Assembly: GCF_040362765.1 (NCBI RefSeq) | Contig: NZ_BAABWK010000001.1 | Coordinates: 2,023,501 to 2,087,500, forward strand | Direction of reading: 5' to 3' | DNA from: Pyruvatibacter sp. HU-CL02332 | GTDB taxonomy: Bacteria; Pseudomonadota; Alphaproteobacteria; CGMCC-115125 | Length of the DNA stretch: 64,000 nucleotides | Shown: positions 1 to 7,291 of the stretch, piece by piece | Numbering within the stretch: the first letter of the stretch is position 1 | Layout: every line of letters starts with the position of its first letter | Notes under the pieces: generated by a model | Databases searched by the model: none | Told to the model about the DNA's origin: nothing | Seen by the model: the letters and a program-made list of their open reading frames with translations, nothing else | Made by a program: the position numbers and the translations under genes

Positions 1-1068
1 GGAAACAGCGGCCTCGCGGACGGTGTCCAGGCGGTTGCCCATATTATCAATGGCGCCTGCAATCTGGTCCACATCACGCTGGGTGTTGTTTTCAACCTGA
101 CCAATCCGGCCAACCATTTCAGTCACGTTCTGCTGCAGGGCAGAGATCGTGCCTTCCAGAGTCTGGATGGCTTCCACACCAACGCCGGGTTTGGTTTCAG
201 CAGCCGCCTTGTCCAGTTTCTCCAGGTCTTCGCGCAACCCACCAAGAGCCTTGGCCGTCCGTGCGTCTGATGCCTCAATGTGGTCCACGACATTCCCGAT
301 GGCCCGCTCAAGGGCGGCAACAGCATCGTCGCTGGCGCCGTTGCGCGTGTTGAGGGCCGCGACAGCCTGTGCCGCCTGTTCGCGTGCCGTCGTGGCAGCA
401 TTTTCCGTTGTATCAAGCCGCCGCGAAAGATCTGTCAGCGCAGACTGCAAATGGCGCACCGTCTCTGGCGTTTCCATACCAACGGTCTGCACCTGCTTTG
501 AAGCTTCATCCGCCCGCCGCTCGGTTTCCTCAAGGCGGTTGGAAATTGCGCGCAGCCCGCGTTCCACGGTCCGCATGGCGTCGGTATTGAGGTGTTCTGC
601 GCGCTCAAGGCCACGCTCTGATTTTTCAAGACGGTCCCGCAGGTCAGCCAGTGTCGTATCAAGCCCGGAGCCGCCAGAGCTTGCCATGAGACCCGGTTCG
701 CGGCTCATCCGCTCCGTGCGCTCAAGGCGCGTGGACATGTCGGCCAGCGTCTCATCCAGACCCGTAAGGGCGTTTTCGCTGCGCCGCTCGGAGCGTTCAA
801 GCCTGTGAACGAGGTCTCTGAGCGCGTCAGTCACTGGACTGAAGTCGATCTGTAGCGCCTGCTGAGGCATGGGATTTCCCGAAGAGGACGCTGGCGGTCG
901 GAGCGCTGTGTCGGCGGAGATTTCCGCGTCTTCCTCGTCCGATGCGTCGATGATTTTCTCGTTGAGCCATTGCCCAAGGGTCTTCCCCTCGCGGCGAGCG
1001 GCGACTTTCGCCGCTTCGCGAGCTTCGGGCTCTATGCCCTTCACACTCCAGGGAACCCCAGGTCTCAT
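1..1068 (-). CDS. podJ: PodJ-like polarity/localization factor, N-terminal part (runs off left edge)
   Basis: The reading frame is open from position 1068 down to base 1 with no stop, giving 356 codons of the N-terminal part. The first residues contain PWSVKGIEPEAREAAK followed by GQWLNEKI, the hallmark N-terminus of alphaproteobacterial PodJ/SEL1-repeat localization factors. From about residue 75 onward the sequence is rich in Glu, Arg, Ala and Leu in heptad-like order (repeated RLE, LDETLADM, LADLRDRLEKSER), which is a long coiled coil. In the family, a transmembrane segment, SEL1 repeats and a periplasmic peptidoglycan-binding part follow, and these would lie outside the window. The protein organises cell poles in relatives. 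Start: ATG at 1068; an in-frame GTG at 1083 is an alternative. The plus-strand ORFs here are shadows of this gene. Confidence 0.8.
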   Translation of the reverse strand, partial: MRPGVPWSVKGIEPEAREAAKVAARREGKTLGQWLNEKIIDASDEEDAEISADTALRPPASSSGNPMPQQALQIDFSPVTDALRDLVHRLERSERRSENALTGLDETLADMSTRLERTERMSREPGLMASSGGSGLDTTLADLRDRLEKSERGLERAEHLNTDAMRTVERGLRAISNRLEETERRADEASKQVQTVGMETPETVRHLQSALTDLSRRLDTTENAATTAREQAAQAVAALNTRNGASDDAVAALERAIGNVVDHIEASDARTAKALGGLREDLEKLDKAAAETKPGVGVEAIQTLEGTISALQQNVTEMVGRIGQVENNTQRDVDQIAGAIDNMGNRLDTVREAAVS

Positions 1069-1253
1069 CCGAATCGCATCCACCCTCTTTGATTCGGAAG
1101 GTATTCATAGGTGAGTCTTGTGTAAAGCGCGGGCCCTACCCCAAGATATGGTCAGGACGCGCGGAAAATTGCGAAAAACGGCCCGTCACGTGAATGACTC
1201 AACCGCGATTTCGTTAAGGCTAGTTAGGGCGGGGTAAAGAAGGTGTTAACGCG

Positions 1254-2102
1254 TCAGCTGCCGGGCGCTGTTTCTGCACCGTTTTCTGCGGGTTTTACAC
1301 CGTTGGATGTGCCGCTGGTGCCCGATGATGGCTCATCAGTGGTCACCATGTCGGGGTCAGGGCTTGGCTCAGGGCGCGGTTCCGGCGGTGGTGGAGGCCG
1401 ATAGGACGGCTCACTTGCTAGCAACATCACGATATATGTCGCCCTGCCATTGTCCGCGACACCAATGCCCACATGTCCATGCCGTTGATCCAGCAGGTTT
1501 TTGCGGTGGGGCGGGCTGTCTACCCACGCTTCAACAGCCCCAAGCGCTGTATCGGCAGCACTTTCGTCCGGCCGGATGCTCCGCATGGCGATGTTTTCGC
1601 CCGCAACTCCTACAAAATCCGGGAAAATCGCGAAGACGCGCTCGCGCGGCCCGTCTCCGTCTGGTGAGCGGTGGGCCATATATCCACGCTCAACCATGTC
1701 GCGGGCGTGACGCCGGGCAATGGTCTCAAACCCTTCATCCTGCTCGACTTGGCGTGCGCCCATGCTCTTGCGGGCGCGGGAAACCGCCTTGTATAGAGCT
1801 TTGCGAAGTTCGCTGATGTCCTCGGTTTCCGGCTCATCCTGGGGTTCTTCTTCCGCCTCCGGATCATCCGTGTCCGTACTTTCTGCCGCGCCTGCCGCTT
1901 CGCGTTCAAGTTGGTTGCCTGGTTTGATGGATTGCGCAGCTGCCGGCGACGTAGCGCCCAGCGCGATTAACGTCGCGACCATCAGCGCAACCAAGGCCGC
2001 GATATGCGCGGGCCGTGAAATCACATCGATTGGGTGGTGTGACGCTTTTAGGAGCACAGGACGTCCTGACAGATTAAGCAAGTTGGGAGCACTATGACCC
2101 AC
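1254..2102 (-). CDS. CAP-domain (SCP/PR1-like, YkwD family) exported protein
   Basis: The protein has 282 residues. A hydrophobic segment at about residues 33-50 followed by a small-residue stretch ending SPAAAQS looks like a signal peptide preceded by a long N-region; an internal Met at 41 could be the true start. Residues 58-95 are acidic and low complexity. The CAP domain covers about 97-232 with the four expected acidic/histidine positions: H132 in ARRHARDM, H144 in AHRSPDG, E169 in GENIA and H199 in SPPHRKNLLD, then GIGVA. The tail after 233 is Pro/Ser/Thr rich, like a cell-wall or surface linker. Bacterial CAP proteins are secreted or periplasmic and their biochemical role is mostly unknown. 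It lies divergent from the merR gene. Confidence 0.85.
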   Translation of the reverse strand: MGHSAPNLLNLSGRPVLLKASHHPIDVISRPAHIAALVALMVATLIALGATSPAAAQSIKPGNQLEREAAGAAESTDTDDPEAEEEPQDEPETEDISELRKALYKAVSRARKSMGARQVEQDEGFETIARRHARDMVERGYMAHRSPDGDGPRERVFAIFPDFVGVAGENIAMRSIRPDESAADTALGAVEAWVDSPPHRKNLLDQRHGHVGIGVADNGRATYIVMLLASEPSYRPPPPPEPRPEPSPDPDMVTTDEPSSGTSGTSNGVKPAENGAETAPGS

Positions 2103-2148
2103 CGGGAAACCTTGGAAAAGTGCCGTCTTTGTACAGAATTAACGGCAA

Positions 2149-2169
2149 TAAGTTCTAAAAAAGAACTTA
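2149..2169. promoter_or_regulatory. 21-bp inverted repeat in the CAP/merR divergent region
   Basis: Perfect 8-bp arms TAAGTTCT and AGAACTTA are separated by five A residues. It sits 47 bp upstream of the CAP gene start and directly beside the second palindrome at 2172. It could be an operator for the CAP gene or a second operator of the fad operon. No function is assigned. Confidence 0.45.
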
Positions 2170-2171
2170 CT

Positions 2172-2189
2172 GTTGACGTTTACGTCAAC
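2172..2189. promoter_or_regulatory. MerR/LiuR-type palindromic operator of the fad operon
   Basis: GTTGACGTTTACGTCAAC is an 18-bp inverted repeat with perfect 8-bp arms and a TT centre. It resembles the operator described for LiuR-type MerR repressors of branched-chain and fatty acid catabolism in proteobacteria (recalled motif, not computed). A sister site with TTGACG/CGTCAA arms occurs at 30322-30335, upstream of an acyl-CoA dehydrogenase. The first half-site contains the TTGACG that would be the -35 element, so binding would compete with RNA polymerase. Confidence 0.7.
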
Positions 2190-2201
2190 GGAACCTAAAG
2201 T
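2173..2201 (+). promoter_or_regulatory. Candidate sigma-70 promoter for the merR-fad operon
   Basis: TTGACG (2173-2178, 5 of 6 to TTGACA) and TAAAGT (2196-2201, 4 of 6 to TATAAT) are spaced by 17 bp. The -35 hexamer is inside the palindromic operator, which supports autoregulation by the MerR protein encoded 73 bp further on. Confidence 0.5.
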
Positions 2202-2273
2202 CCCGCCGCTTCAAGAAACCCGGCCACATCAAGGCTGCGGAACCGTGAAACAGGGACGAAAGGTGCAGAACTC

Positions 2274-2819
2274 ATGAGCCAACACACTGCCGATCCGGCG
2301 ATGGACAACATGAAGAATGGCGCGGCCAAGCTCCCACCCCACGCGGCGCGCCCCGGCGAACCGGGCCACGATGCCAATGGCCCGACATTTTCAATCACCC
2401 AGTTGGCCGAAGAATTCGATGTCACGACCCGGGCCATCCGCTTCTACGAAGACAAGGACCTGCTGCATCCTGCCCGTGAGGGCCAGACGCGCGTCTATTC
2501 CACCCGCGACCGTGCCCGCCTGCAGCTGATCCAGCGCGGCAAGCGCGTAGGGTTCACTCTGTCGGAAATTCGCGAGATCATTGATCTCTATGACCTGCGC
2601 GATGGCTTCACCAAGCAGCTCGAGCTTGCTCGCGGCAAGTACGCAGCCCAGATCGAAAAACTGAAAGCCCAGCGTCAGGACATCGACGAGTCGATTTCTC
2701 ATCTGCAAAACGGCATCGAATTTGTTGAAGGCGAGCTGTCCAAACGGGCCGCCGCCGACAAGACCCGCGGCGCTGCACAAAATGGTGTCGGCCATACCAA
2801 TCAGCCCGCACAAGCCTAG
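2274..2819 (+). CDS. MerR-family (LiuR-like) regulator of the fatty-acid oxidation operon
   Basis: The protein has 181 residues. A flexible N-terminal tail (1-37) is followed by the MerR winged helix-turn-helix (FSITQLAEEFDVTTRAIRFY, 39-58, then the wing RVYSTRDR), and a long helix at about 113-150 that forms the dimerisation coiled coil. There are no cysteines in the C-terminal part, so it is not a metal or redox sensor of the MerR/SoxR kind. MerR proteins of this subfamily (LiuR/FadP-like) repress acyl-CoA catabolism genes and respond to acyl-CoA intermediates. It is the first gene of a five-gene operon and sits directly behind a palindromic operator, so autoregulation is likely. The ligand is not evident from sequence. 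Confidence 0.85.
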   Translation: MSQHTADPAMDNMKNGAAKLPPHAARPGEPGHDANGPTFSITQLAEEFDVTTRAIRFYEDKDLLHPAREGQTRVYSTRDRARLQLIQRGKRVGFTLSEIREIIDLYDLRDGFTKQLELARGKYAAQIEKLKAQRQDIDESISHLQNGIEFVEGELSKRAAADKTRGAAQNGVGHTNQPAQA

Positions 2820-2926
2820 GTAACAGGGAACGAGCGTGGCCGATCTTTGAAGTTCGGTCCATTTACCAACCCATTCAGACCGTCCCGCATGCGACACAGC
2901 GCGGGCGGCCAGGAGCACCACGACAG

Positions 2927-4717
2927 ATGGCAAGTTACAAAGCCCCCACCCGCGAATACGGTTTCCTGCTGCATGAGCTGCTGGACCTGTCGCGTTTTTC
3001 AAACCTGCCGGGTTTCGCGGAAGCGACCCCTGATCTGGTCGATCAGATCATGGAGCAGGCCGCAAAATTCTCAGAAGAAGTCCTCCAGCCTCTCAACAAG
3101 GTGGGTGACGAACAGGGCTGTGTGCTGAAAGACGGCGAAGTCACAACACCGGAAGGGTTCCGCGAGGCGTATCAGCAGCTGGTGGAAGGCGGCTGGCCGT
3201 CACTGGTCTGTTCACCTGACTATGGTGGGCAGGGGTTCCCCAACACCATCGGCGTGCTCTTCAACGAGATGGTGTCGTCCGCCAATATGGCGTTTGGCAT
3301 GTATCCGGGCCTCAGCCATGGCGCCTATTCAGCCCTCACACATCACGGGTCCGATGAGCTGAAGGACATCTACCTGCCCAAGCTCGTCTCAGGCGAGTGG
3401 ACCGGCACCATGAACCTCACCGAACCCCATTGCGGGACGGATGTTGGCATGCTGCGCACCAAGGCTGTGCCCAATGGCGACGGCACTTACGCGATCACCG
3501 GTCAGAAGATCTGGATTTCCGCCGGTGAGCATTCCATGGCGGACAACATCATCCATCTGGTGCTTGCCCGCATCGAAGGCGCACCCGGTGGCGTTGGCGG
3601 TATATCGCTCTTCGTTGTGCCCAAGTTCCTCGTCAATGAAGATGGCTCCCTGGGCGACCGCAATACGCTTCAGTGTGGTGGCCTCGAGGAAAAGATGGGA
3701 ATCCACGGCAATGCCACCTGCGTCATGAACTATGACGGAGCCAAAGGATGGGTCGTTGGTGAAGAAAACAAAGGCCTCAAGGCCATGTTCACCATGATGA
3801 ATGAAGCCCGCCTCGGCGTTGGCATGCAGGGCATTTCTCAGTCTGAGGTGGCCTATCAAAATGCACGCGACTTTGCACTGGACCGCATTCAGGGCCGTGC
3901 GCTGACCGGCCCAAAGAACCCAGACGGTGCAGCTGACCCCATCATCGTGCATCCGGATGTACGCCGTATGCTGATGAATATCCGAGCCTTCAACGAAGGT
4001 GCGCGTGCGCTTCTTGTCTGGACGGCGCTGTGGGGCGATCTCGCAGAAAAAGCCGAAGATGAAGAAACCCGTCAGAAGGCGGACGATCTGATGGGCCTCA
4101 TGACGCCTATCGTAAAGGGATATTTCACAGACAAGGGCTTTGCCCATGCGGTTGAAGCTCAGCAGGTCTATGGCGGCTCCGGCTACACCAAGGAATGGGG
4201 TGCAGAACAGTTCGTGCGCGATGCCCGCATTGCCATGATCTATGAAGGCACAAACGGCATTCAGGCCTTGGACCTTGTAGGCCGAAAGCTCGCCTCAAAG
4301 GGCGGCCGCGCCGTCTTCTCGTTCTTCAAGGAAGTGGACGACTTTGTCGCTGACAACAAGGATGACGCAAAACTGGCGGAGTTCACCACGCCACTCGCAG
4401 AGGCGCGCAAGGAGCTTGAAGAAGCCACCATGTGGTTCATGGAAAACGCGTTGGAAAATCCGGACCATGCAGGCGCTGGCTCAGCAGACTACCTGCACCT
4501 GTTTGCCCTCACAGCTATTGCGCTGATGTGGGCGCAGATGGCGAAGGCGGCAAACGCTGGTCTCGCCAATGGTTCCGGCGACAAGGACTACTACGAGACC
4601 AAGCTCATCACCGGTCGCTATTTCATCAATCGCATTCTGCCGCAGACCACGACGCACCTGACCGCCGTAAAAGCCGGCGCTGGTGACGTAATGGCGCTGA
4701 CCGCAGAGCAGTTCTAA
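2927..4717 (+). CDS. Acyl-CoA dehydrogenase, long 596-residue type (DmdC/AcdA-like)
   Basis: This flavoenzyme would carry out the first, alpha-beta desaturation step of acyl-CoA oxidation. At 596 residues it belongs to the enlarged acyl-CoA dehydrogenase group with an extra C-terminal domain, which includes 3-methylmercaptopropionyl-CoA dehydrogenases (DmdC) and long-chain enzymes. The FAD/substrate core shows MNLTEPHCGTD and GQKIWISAGEH in the middle domain, and YEGTNGIQALDLVGRK with the catalytic base at E440. An AGGAG-type ribosome site precedes the ATG. It follows merR by 107 bp and precedes a second dehydrogenase by 44 bp. The substrate chain length cannot be decided; the neighbouring thiolase and FadJ favour straight-chain fatty acids over DMSP-derived thioesters. 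Confidence 0.9.
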   Translation: MASYKAPTREYGFLLHELLDLSRFSNLPGFAEATPDLVDQIMEQAAKFSEEVLQPLNKVGDEQGCVLKDGEVTTPEGFREAYQQLVEGGWPSLVCSPDYGGQGFPNTIGVLFNEMVSSANMAFGMYPGLSHGAYSALTHHGSDELKDIYLPKLVSGEWTGTMNLTEPHCGTDVGMLRTKAVPNGDGTYAITGQKIWISAGEHSMADNIIHLVLARIEGAPGGVGGISLFVVPKFLVNEDGSLGDRNTLQCGGLEEKMGIHGNATCVMNYDGAKGWVVGEENKGLKAMFTMMNEARLGVGMQGISQSEVAYQNARDFALDRIQGRALTGPKNPDGAADPIIVHPDVRRMLMNIRAFNEGARALLVWTALWGDLAEKAEDEETRQKADDLMGLMTPIVKGYFTDKGFAHAVEAQQVYGGSGYTKEWGAEQFVRDARIAMIYEGTNGIQALDLVGRKLASKGGRAVFSFFKEVDDFVADNKDDAKLAEFTTPLAEARKELEEATMWFMENALENPDHAGAGSADYLHLFALTAIALMWAQMAKAANAGLANGSGDKDYYETKLITGRYFINRILPQTTTHLTAVKAGAGDVMALTAEQF

Positions 4718-4761
4718 TCAGCCGAACACGACAAAAAACCTACTCAGGGAGACACGCAGGC

Positions 4762-5919
4762 ATGTCCGCACTACAGGTCGAAACGCCAGACTGGATGACA
4801 GAAGATCTCCAGATCTTCTCAGATTCCGTAGGCAAGTTCTTTGAAAAGGAACTCGCTCCCCATGTTGATAAGTGGGAGAAGCAGGAGATCGTCGATCGCG
4901 ATGCCTGGACCAAGACCGGTGAAGCCGGAATTCTCTGCGCGTCCATGCCCGAAGAGTTTGGCGGCGGCGGCGGCACATTTGCCCATGAAGCCATCATCAT
5001 CGATCAGATGGGCAAGAAAGGCATCGCCGGTTTTGGCGCGTCTCTCCACAACGCCATCATCGCGCCCTACATCAATGAGTACGGCTCCGAAGAGCAAAAG
5101 CAGAAATGGCTGCCCAAGATGGCGACCGGCGAGCTGGTCGGTGCCATTGCCATGACCGAGCCGGGCACGGGGTCTGATCTTCAGTCGATCAAGACAACCG
5201 CCAAGCTTGATGGCAACGAATACGTCATCAACGGCTCCAAGACCTTCATCACCAATGGCCAGACGGCAAACCTCATCATTGTGGTTGCCAAGACGGACCC
5301 CAATGCCGGTGCCAAGGGCACGTCGCTGGTGATCGTCGAAACAGATGAAGTTGAAGGCTTCAAGCGTGGCCGCAACCTCGACAAGATTGGCCAGAAGTCG
5401 CAGGACACCTCCGAACTCTTCTTCGACAATGTCCGCGTGCCAACGTCAAACCTGCTTGGCCACGAAGAAGGCCAGGGCTTCATCCAGCTGATGCAACAAC
5501 TGCCGTCCGAGCGTCTGCAGATCGGCCTTCAGGGCGTTGCCGCCATGGACTATGCGCTGGAAGAAACAATCGCCTACGTCAAGGAGCGCAAGGCCTTTGG
5601 CAAGGCAATCCTCGATTTCCAGAACACCCAGTTCAAGCTCGCCGAGTGCAAGACCAAGGCAACGGTTGCAAAAGTCTTCTGCGACTACTGCACGGGTCTT
5701 CTGCTCGAAGGTAAGCTCGATGCCTCCACAGCGTCCATGGCCAAGTACTGGGTTTCGGACATGCAGTGCGAAGTCATTGACGAATGCCTGCAGCTGTTCG
5801 GTGGCTACGGCTACATGAACGAATACCCCATTGCCCGCATGTATCGCGACGCGCGCGTGCAGAAGATCTACGGCGGCACCAACGAGGTTCAGAAGATTCT
5901 GATCTCACGCACGCTGTAA
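4762..5919 (+). CDS. Acyl-CoA dehydrogenase (long-chain/isovaleryl-type catalytic base)
   Basis: The 385-residue protein has the standard acyl-CoA dehydrogenase length and motifs: AMTEPGTGSDLQ and GSKTFITNG in the beta domain, KAFGKAILDFQNTQ, and the FAD-binding QLFGGYGYMNEYP region. In the C-terminal motif IYGGTNEVQ the position that is the catalytic Glu in medium-chain enzymes is Gly. The alternative base used by long-chain and isovaleryl-CoA dehydrogenases is present as E250 in SERLQIG. It therefore belongs to the LCAD/IVD catalytic type. Electrons would pass to ETF. It is in the merR operon between the 596-residue dehydrogenase and the thiolase. Confidence 0.9.
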   Translation: MSALQVETPDWMTEDLQIFSDSVGKFFEKELAPHVDKWEKQEIVDRDAWTKTGEAGILCASMPEEFGGGGGTFAHEAIIIDQMGKKGIAGFGASLHNAIIAPYINEYGSEEQKQKWLPKMATGELVGAIAMTEPGTGSDLQSIKTTAKLDGNEYVINGSKTFITNGQTANLIIVVAKTDPNAGAKGTSLVIVETDEVEGFKRGRNLDKIGQKSQDTSELFFDNVRVPTSNLLGHEEGQGFIQLMQQLPSERLQIGLQGVAAMDYALEETIAYVKERKAFGKAILDFQNTQFKLAECKTKATVAKVFCDYCTGLLLEGKLDASTASMAKYWVSDMQCEVIDECLQLFGGYGYMNEYPIARMYRDARVQKIYGGTNEVQKILISRTL

Positions 5920-5953
5920 ACGTTTCATCCGCTTACTGATTAACAAGACCAAC

Positions 5954-5980
5954 ACGTATTAGACCCAATACGTTTTAGAC
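5954..5980. repeat. Short inverted and direct repeat upstream of the thiolase gene
   Basis: ACGTATT (5954-5960) and AATACGT (5967-5973) are perfect 7-bp inverted arms around a 6-base loop. The same stretch also holds a direct repeat, ACGTATTAGAC (5954-5964) and ACGTTTTAGAC (5970-5980), 10 of 11 identical. It lies in the 83-bp gap inside the operon and may be an RNA hairpin affecting mRNA processing or an internal operator. Confidence 0.35.
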
Positions 5981-6002
5981 AAAGCCAATAGGGAGACCTC
6001 CA

Positions 6003-7208
6003 ATGGCCGAATGCTACATCTACGATCACGTCCGCACCCCCCGCGGCAAAGGCAAATCAGACGGTTCACTGCACGAAGTGACCGCGCTTGAACTTGCAAC
6101 GCAGGTTCTTGAAGAACTGCGCGACCGCAACGACCTCGACACCTCCAAGGTGGATGACGTTGTGATGGGCTGCGTGGACCCTGTCGGTGAAGCCGGCTCC
6201 AACATCGCCCGCGTTGCCGTGATGAATGCTGACTACGCCCAGACAACTGCCGGTGTGCAGATCAACCGTTTCTGCGCGTCTGGCCTTGAGGCCACCAACA
6301 TGGCAGCAGCCAAGGTCATGTCCGGCGAAGCTGACATGGCCATCGGCGGCGGCATCGAAAGCATGAGCCGCGTTGGCATGGGTGCCTCAGGTGGCGCCAT
6401 GGCGTCTGACCCCGCTGTTGCCCTCAAGACATATTTCACACCTCAGGGCATCGGCGCTGACCTGATCGCCACCAAGTACGGCTTCAGCCGTGATGACGTG
6501 GATGCGTACGCCGTTGAAAGCCAGAAGCGTGCAGCCCACGCCTGGGACAATGGCTACTTCGACAAGTCGGTGATGGCTGTGAAAGACATCAACGGCCTGA
6601 CGATCCTCGACAAGGATGAGCACATCCGTCCCGACGCGACCATGCAGTCGCTTGCAGCCCTCAACCCGTCCTTTGCCTCGCTTGGTGAGTTCGCGTTTGA
6701 TGGCGTGGCAACGGATCGCTATCCGGAAGTTGAAGCCCTGAACCACGTGCACCATGCCGGTAACTCTTCAGGCATCGTGGACGGATCTGCAGGCGTTCTG
6801 CTGGGCACCAAGGAAATGGGTGATGCGCTTGGCCTCAAGCCCCGCGCCAGGATCCGCACCATGGCCTCCATCGGCTCTGAGCCATGCATCATGCTGACCG
6901 GTCCTGCTGACGTGTCCGCCAAGGCCCTCAAGAAGGCCGGCATGGAAGTCGACGACATCGATCTCTACGAACTGAACGAAGCCTTTGCCTCTGTCGTGCT
7001 GCGCATGATGCAGGCCCTGGATATCGACCACGACAAGATGAACGTGAATGGCGGCGCCATCGCCATGGGTCACCCGCTGGGTGCCACTGGCGCCATGATC
7101 CTCGGCACCGTGCTCGATGAGCTCGAACGCCGTGACCTCAACACCGCACTTGCAACGCTTTGCGTTGGTGCCGGTATGGGCACAGCCACAATCATCGAAC
7201 GCGTCTAA
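6003..7208 (+). CDS. fadA: Thiolase, acetyl-CoA C-acyltransferase (beta-oxidation)
   Basis: The 401-residue protein is a full-length thiolase. The acylated nucleophile is C91 in NRFCASGLE. The C-terminal catalytic residues are H357 in [11 protein letters not shown] and C387 in LCVGAGMG. Thiolytic cleavage of 3-ketoacyl-CoA by this enzyme would complete the cycle with the FadJ-type protein encoded next. A GGGAG ribosome site precedes the ATG. Gene order (dehydrogenases, thiolase, multifunctional enzyme) supports a degradative rather than biosynthetic thiolase. Confidence 0.92.
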   Translation: MAECYIYDHVRTPRGKGKSDGSLHEVTALELATQVLEELRDRNDLDTSKVDDVVMGCVDPVGEAGSNIARVAVMNADYAQTTAGVQINRFCASGLEATNMAAAKVMSGEADMAIGGGIESMSRVGMGASGGAMASDPAVALKTYFTPQGIGADLIATKYGFSRDDVDAYAVESQKRAAHAWDNGYFDKSVMAVKDINGLTILDKDEHIRPDATMQSLAALNPSFASLGEFAFDGVATDRYPEVEALNHVHHAGNSSGIVDGSAGVLLGTKEMGDALGLKPRARIRTMASIGSEPCIMLTGPADVSAKALKKAGMEVDDIDLYELNEAFASVVLRMMQALDIDHDKMNVNGGAIAMGHPLGATGAMILGTVLDELERRDLNTALATLCVGAGMGTATIIERV

Positions 7209-7291
7209 CGCATCCGCTTTTTGGTCGCCGGGGTGAAGTCTCTCACCTCGGCGCACCGCAGCGCATGCCCTCCGTATTGGGAGCATTTAAA

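Noticed and set aside
149-808. 219-codon plus-strand ORF
   Set aside because: It is the antisense shadow of the podJ-like coiled-coil gene; Ser/Arg-rich content mirrors the Glu/Arg/Ala codons on the minus strand.
3389-4147. 252-codon minus-strand ORF inside the 596-residue acyl-CoA dehydrogenase
   Set aside because: Antisense shadow without ribosome site or recognisable domain.
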